Of a DNA stretch of 64,000 nt, positions 60,158 to 64,000 are shown piece after piece. Every line of letters begins with the position of its first letter. Positions within the stretch are counted from its first letter, which is position 1. Under the pieces are notes generated by a model that saw only the letters and a list, made by a program, of their open reading frames with translations, was not told the origin of the DNA and did not search any database. The DNA comes from CAIWHR01 sp963734085 (GTDB lineage Bacteria; Pseudomonadota; Gammaproteobacteria; Burkholderiales; Casimicrobiaceae): contig CAVTFT010000017.1 of the NCBI GenBank assembly GCA_963734085.1, forward strand, positions 248,001 to 312,000, given 5' to 3'. The translations under genes were made by a program, and so were the position numbers.

Positions 60158-61744
60158 ATGCGTCTCCCCCTGCTTCGTCGTGCGTGCATTGCCGCCTTCG
60201 CCGTCGCCGCGCTTGCCCTGGCGCTGCACGCGCGCGGCGCCGAGCTCAAGATCGCGGTCGCTGCCGACGTCACGTCGATCGATCCGCATTTCTTCAACCT
60301 GTTCCCGAACAACAACATCGCCGAGCACATCTTCGACAAGCTCGTGCAGATGGACCCCGACTCGAAGATGATTCCGGGGCTCGCGACGTCGTGGAAGCCG
60401 ATCGACGACAAGACGTGGGAGTTCAAGCTGAGGAAAGGCGTCAAGTTCACCGACGGCACCGAGCTTACCGCCGAGGACGTCGTGTTCTCGATCGATCGCG
60501 TGCCGAACGTGCCCAACAGCCCCGGCCCGTTCTCGGCGTACACGAAAGCGATCGTCGCGAAGGAGATTGTCGATCCGTACACGATCCGCTTCAAGTACGC
60601 CGCGCCGTATCCGCTCGCGCCCAACGACCTGTCGACGATCTACATCGTGTCGAAGAAGGCGGCCACGGGTGCTTCGACCGAGGACTTCAACACCGGCAAG
60701 GCGACGATCGGCAGCGGCCGCTACAAGTTCGTCAAGTACAGCTCGGGCGACCGCATCGAGCTCGTCCGCAACGACGACTACTGGGGCGAGAAGTCGCCGT
60801 GGGAGAAGGTCACCTTCAAGATCATCAAGAACGAATCGGCGCGCGTCGCCGCGCTGCTGTCGGGCGACGTCGAGGCGATCGAGCAGCCGCCAACGGCCGA
60901 TCTCGTGCGGATCAAGGCGGATCCCAAGTTCACGGTGACCTCGAAGATCTCGCATCGGGTGATCTATTTCAATTTCGATCACCTTCCCCGGTCGAGTCCG
61001 TTCATCACCGACAAGGCCGGGAAGCCGCTCGACAAGAATCCGCTGCTGGACGTCCGCGTGCGCCGCGCGATCTCCAAGGCGATCAATCGGACGGCGATTG
61101 CCGATCGCGTGATGGAGGGGCAGGCTGTTCCGTCGGGCCAGCTCGTCAGCGAAAAGCTGTTCGGCCACGTGCCGGGCTTAAAAGCGGACGCCTACGACGT
61201 CGAGGGCGCGAAAAAGCTCTTGGCCGAGGCCGGCTATCCCGACGGGTTCAACCTCACGATCCACGGCCCTTCCGGCCGCTACGTCAACGACGAGAAGATC
61301 GTTCAGGCGGTCGCACAGATGCTCGCGCGGATCGGCATCACCGCGAAGGTCGAGACCGCGCCGATGGGCCCATACTCGGCGCGCGCGTCGAAACAGGAGT
61401 TCAGCTTCCACATGGTCGGATGGGGCGCGTCGACCGGCGAGGCGTCGAGCCCGCTGCGCTCGCTTCTCGCGACGTTCAACCGCGACAAGGGTCTGGGCGC
61501 CGTCAACTGGGGCCGCTACAGCAATCCGAAGGTCGACTATCTGATCGAGCAGGCGCTGCAACAGGTCAACGACGAGAACCGCAGCATCATGCTGCAGAAT
61601 GCCACGAAGCTCGCGATGGAGGACCTGGGGCTCATGCCGATCCATTTCCAGTTCACGATCTGGGCGACGACCCGCAACGTCGCGTATACGCCGCGCACCG
61701 ACGAATACACGCTCGCCTTCCAGTTCCGGCCCGTCAACCACTAG
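60158..61744 (+). CDS. Peptide/nickel-type ABC transporter substrate-binding protein
   Basis: 528 residues of the SBP_bac_5 (DppA/OppA) family. Signal peptide ACIAAFAVAALALALHARGA. Family segments: DVTSIDPHFFNLFPNNNIAEHIFDKLV, KTWEFKLRKGVKFTDGTELTAEDVVFSI, GSGRYKFVKYSSGDRIELVRNDDYWGEKSPWEKV, and DVRVRRAISKAINRTAI. The ligand could be a dipeptide, oligopeptide or other solute. It is the first gene of a dppABC(D) type operon. Confidence 0.92.
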   Translation: MRLPLLRRACIAAFAVAALALALHARGAELKIAVAADVTSIDPHFFNLFPNNNIAEHIFDKLVQMDPDSKMIPGLATSWKPIDDKTWEFKLRKGVKFTDGTELTAEDVVFSIDRVPNVPNSPGPFSAYTKAIVAKEIVDPYTIRFKYAAPYPLAPNDLSTIYIVSKKAATGASTEDFNTGKATIGSGRYKFVKYSSGDRIELVRNDDYWGEKSPWEKVTFKIIKNESARVAALLSGDVEAIEQPPTADLVRIKADPKFTVTSKISHRVIYFNFDHLPRSSPFITDKAGKPLDKNPLLDVRVRRAISKAINRTAIADRVMEGQAVPSGQLVSEKLFGHVPGLKADAYDVEGAKKLLAEAGYPDGFNLTIHGPSGRYVNDEKIVQAVAQMLARIGITAKVETAPMGPYSARASKQEFSFHMVGWGASTGEASSPLRSLLATFNRDKGLGAVNWGRYSNPKVDYLIEQALQQVNDENRSIMLQNATKLAMEDLGLMPIHFQFTIWATTRNVAYTPRTDEYTLAFQFRPVNH

Positions 61745-61821
61745 TCTGGCAAGAGTTGGCATTTGTCATCAACCTGCTTCACCGGACGCCGCGCGTGGCG
61801 GCACGGCGCGCCGTTGCCGAC

Positions 61822-61849
61822 AGCTGAAAGCTGACCGCTGACAGCTGAT
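61822..61849 (+). repeat. Four-copy 7-bp tandem repeat at the permease start codon
   Basis: AGCTGAA, AGCTGAC, CGCTGAC and AGCTGAT abut; the last copy includes the AT of the start codon at 61848. No Shine-Dalgarno sequence is present in this space. Confidence 0.85.
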
Positions 61850-62828
61850 GCTCGTCTACATCATCCGCCGCAGCCTCCAGAGCGTCGTCGTTCTGCTGGT
61901 GATGTCGTTGCTGGTGTTCGTCGGGGTGTACGCGGTCGGCAATCCGGTCGACATCCTGATCAACCCGCAGGCGGACCAGATCGACCGCGAGCGCGCGATC
62001 GCCGCCCTCGGGCTCGACAAGCCGCTCTGGGAGCAGTACTTCACGTTCCTGAACGGTCTCGCCCATGGCGATCTCGGCCGCTCGTTCGTGCACAGCACCT
62101 CCGCGCTCGGGCTGATCCTCGAGCGGATGCCCGCGACAATGGAGCTCGCACTGACGGCAATGGTGATCGCGATCATCGTCGGCATCCCGCTCGGTCTGTG
62201 GGCGGGCTTGAAGCCGGAGGGGATCGCGGGTCGAACGATCATGGCGGGTTCGATCCTCGGGTTCTCGCTGCCGACATTCTGGGTCGGCCTGATGCTGATC
62301 ATGGTGTTTTCGGTGATGCTGGGCTGGCTGCCGTCGAATGGAAGAGGGCCCACGACGCTGCTGTTCGGCTTGATCCCGGTGTCGTTCCTGTCGGTCGACG
62401 GCTGGAAGCACCTGATCATGCCGGCCACCAATCTCGCGCTCTTCAACGTGGCGCTCCTGATCAGGCTTACCCGCTCCGGCGCGCACGAGGCGCTGCTCCA
62501 GGATTACGTGAAATTCGCCCGCGCCAAGGGGCTGACGAACGGCCGCGTCATCGGCGTCCACGTGTTGCGCAACATCCTGATTCCCATCGTCACCGTCATC
62601 GGGCTGCAGTTCGGCGCGCTGGTCGCCTTTGCCATCGTGACCGAAAGCGTTTTCGCGTGGCCGGGAATGGGCAAGCTCCTGATCGACTCGATCGGCGTGC
62701 TCGACCGGCCGGTGATCGTCGCCTACCTGCTCGTGATCGTGACGTTCTTCATCGTGATCAATCTCGCCGTCGACGTGCTCTATTCGGCGCTCGACCCGCG
62801 GGTTCGATTGACGGAAAGCAGGGGATGA
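61848..62828 (+). CDS. Peptide-type ABC permease, DppB-like
   Basis: 326 residues, six helices. MLVYIIRRSLQSVVVLLVMSLLVFV is the DppB N terminus. The coupling loop reads RSGAHEALLQDYVKFARAKGLTNGRVIGVHVLRNILIPIVTVIG, and ESVFAWPGMGKLLIDSIGVLDRPVI follows. ATG 61848 gives the family N terminus although it lacks a ribosome binding site and lies in a heptad repeat. Followed by DppC after about 48 nt. Confidence 0.93.
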   Translation: MLVYIIRRSLQSVVVLLVMSLLVFVGVYAVGNPVDILINPQADQIDRERAIAALGLDKPLWEQYFTFLNGLAHGDLGRSFVHSTSALGLILERMPATMELALTAMVIAIIVGIPLGLWAGLKPEGIAGRTIMAGSILGFSLPTFWVGLMLIMVFSVMLGWLPSNGRGPTTLLFGLIPVSFLSVDGWKHLIMPATNLALFNVALLIRLTRSGAHEALLQDYVKFARAKGLTNGRVIGVHVLRNILIPIVTVIGLQFGALVAFAIVTESVFAWPGMGKLLIDSIGVLDRPVIVAYLLVIVTFFIVINLAVDVLYSALDPRVRLTESRG

Positions 62829-62876
62829 GCGCCGCGGCACCGCAGGGATCGATGGCTGATGGAGGCCGCGGCTGAC

Positions 62877-63788
62877 ATGGCGAGCGCCGCCTCAACGCCG
62901 ACGGCCGCGCGTGCCGTCGAGACGCCGTTCCGGCGGCTCGCCGCGGATTTCTGCGCCAACCCGATCGCCGTGTTCGGGCTCGTGCTTCTCGGCGTGATTC
63001 TGTTCCTCGCGCTGTTCGCCCCGCTGCTCTCGCCGCAGAATCCCTACGACCTCGCGCAGCTCGACGTGATGGACAGCCGGCTGCCACCGGGATCGAAAAC
63101 GGCCAGCGGCGGCACGTTCTGGCTCGGCACCGACGACCAGGGGCGCGACATGCTCTCCGCGATCTTCTACGGGTTGCGGATCAGCCTTTCCGTCGGCCTC
63201 GCCGCCACCGTCATGGCGCTCGTAATCGGCCTCGCGGCGGGCCTCCCGGCGGCATATTTCGGCGGGCGGACCGAAGCGCTCGTCATGCGGATCGTCGACA
63301 TTCAGCTCTCCTTTCCCGCGATTCTGATCGCGCTGATCCTGATCGCCGTGCTGGGGCAGGGTACCGGCAAGGTCATCGCCGCGCTCGTCACCGTGCAGTG
63401 GGCGTACTACGCGCGCACGGTGCGCAGCGCAGCGCTGGTGGAAAAGCGCAAGGAATATGTCGAGGCGGCGCGGTGCCTCGCGCTCTCGCCTTGGCGGATC
63501 GTGTTTCGCCACCTGTTGCCGAACTGTCTGCCGCCGATGATCGTCGTTGCGACGGTGCAGGTGGCGGCGGCGATTACGCTCGAAGCGACGCTGTCGTTTC
63601 TCGGTCTCGGTCTGCCGATCACCGAACCCTCGCTCGGTCTGCTGATCGCCAACGGCTACCAGTATCTGCTGTCGGGCAAGTACTGGATCAGCTTCTTTCC
63701 CGGCATCGCGCTCCTGCTCACGATCGTCAGCATCAACCTCGTCGCGGATCAGCTGCGCGACGCGCTCAATCCGAGGCTGCAGCGATGA
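62877..63788 (+). CDS. Peptide-type ABC permease, DppC-like
   Basis: 303 residues. One helix at about 25-48 (NPIAVFGLVLLGVILFLALFAPLL), a periplasmic loop with HWLGTD-type FWLGTDDQGRDMLSAIFYGLRISL, then five helices. The coupling loop has VEKRKEYVEAARCLALSPWRIVFRHLLPNCLPPMIV, and TLSFLGLGLPITEPSLGLLI follows. ATG 62877 has GGAGG 11 nt upstream; ATG 62859 in the same frame is an alternative. Confidence 0.92.
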   Translation: MASAASTPTAARAVETPFRRLAADFCANPIAVFGLVLLGVILFLALFAPLLSPQNPYDLAQLDVMDSRLPPGSKTASGGTFWLGTDDQGRDMLSAIFYGLRISLSVGLAATVMALVIGLAAGLPAAYFGGRTEALVMRIVDIQLSFPAILIALILIAVLGQGTGKVIAALVTVQWAYYARTVRSAALVEKRKEYVEAARCLALSPWRIVFRHLLPNCLPPMIVVATVQVAAAITLEATLSFLGLGLPITEPSLGLLIANGYQYLLSGKYWISFFPGIALLLTIVSINLVADQLRDALNPRLQR

Positions 63789-63825
63789 GTGACGGGGCGG
63801 CTTGCCCTGCCGTGCGGAGTCCCGG

Positions 63826-64000
63826 ATGAGCGCGCCTCTGCTCGACGTCAAGGGCCTGCGCACGCATTTCTTCACCCGGGCCGGCGTCGTGAAGGCGGTC
63901 GACGACGTTTCGTTCACCGTGGCCAAGGGCGAGGTCGTGGGCCTCGTGGGCGAATCGGGGTCGGGCAAATCGATGACCGGCTATTCGCTCATGGGATTGA
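63826..64000 (+). CDS. Peptide-type ABC transporter ATPase, DppD-like (5' part)
   Basis: 58 codons are visible before the window ends: LLDVKGLRTHFFTRAGVVKAVDDVSFTVAKGE, and Walker A GESGSGKSMTGYS. The GESGSGKS form is typical of DppD/OppD. Start ATG 63826, 37 nt after the DppC-like stop. The rest lies right of the window. Confidence 0.9.
   Translation, partial: MSAPLLDVKGLRTHFFTRAGVVKAVDDVSFTVAKGEVVGLVGESGSGKSMTGYSLMGL

Overview
The window is 64 kb of high-GC chromosomal DNA from a proteobacterium, most likely a betaproteobacterium of Burkholderiales type. The evidence is the rpsF-priB-rpsR-rplI order with a betaproteobacterial-looking PriB, a split arnA, liv and dpp ABC operons, acyl-CoA and enoyl-CoA genes, and dispersed repeats of kinds I associate with Burkholderiales. 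This assignment rests on gene content and remembered families; no search was run. I see no phage, no transposase, no CRISPR array, no rRNA and no tRNA.

Layout. 1-3.3 kb: hexuronate catabolism (3' part of a fructuronate/mannonate oxidoreductase, then uronate isomerase), a pirin remnant and DoxX. 3.4-6.6 kb (minus): a three-gene HlyD/FtsX-type permease/LolD-type ATPase exporter. 6.7-7.8 kb (minus): dtd and a small exported protein. 7.8-10.2 kb: an aminotransferase and a lipoprotein metallopeptidase. 10.2-12 kb: the ribosomal operon rpsF-priB-rpsR-rplI with a promoter and a terminator. 12.1-15.8 kb: a PAP2 phosphatase, a two-component system and a persulfide-dioxygenase-like protein. 15.9-23.6 kb: dnaB followed by two glycosyltransferases that each begin with a SEC-C zinc motif and TPRs, then a methyltransferase. 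23.6-26.3 kb: phoH, a membrane protein and bcp. 26.4-34.4 kb (minus): a complete lipid A L-Ara4N operon, arnT-arnE/F-arnB-arnC-arnA(formyltransferase)-TMEM175-like-arnA(decarboxylase)-arnD. 34.6-38.5 kb: a GNAT protein, cysS, an FAH-family hydrolase with a tandemly duplicated 3' end, and a small membrane protein. 38.7-40.6 kb (minus): a cobalamin adenosyltransferase, an ECF sigma gene that is frameshifted as read, and its anti-sigma factor. 40.9-43.4 kb: acyl-CoA synthetase and enoyl-CoA hydratase. 43.8-53.7 kb: an acetate uptake and sensing cluster (DUF485, ActP, cNMP/CBS/DUF294 protein, small membrane protein, symporter-histidine kinase, CheY-like regulator, membrane PAS/DnaQ-exonuclease fusion). 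53.9-59.4 kb: a branched-chain amino acid type ABC operon livGFKHM and a MORN-like protein. 59.4-60.0 kb: a Tat-leader FAH pseudogene. 60.2-64 kb: a peptide-type ABC operon running off the window.

How the genes work together. The arn operon holds every enzymatic step from UDP-glucuronate to L-Ara4N on lipid A, with one EmrE-like flippase subunit. The 40.9-53.7 kb block looks like short-chain acid or acetate assimilation under a CrbS/MxtR-like sensor. The best candidates for something little described are the SEC-C/TPR glycosyltransferase pair behind dnaB (17.3-23.6 kb) and the membrane sensor fused to a DnaQ exonuclease (51.55-53.73 kb), whose kinase-like helices lack the phospho-accepting histidine.
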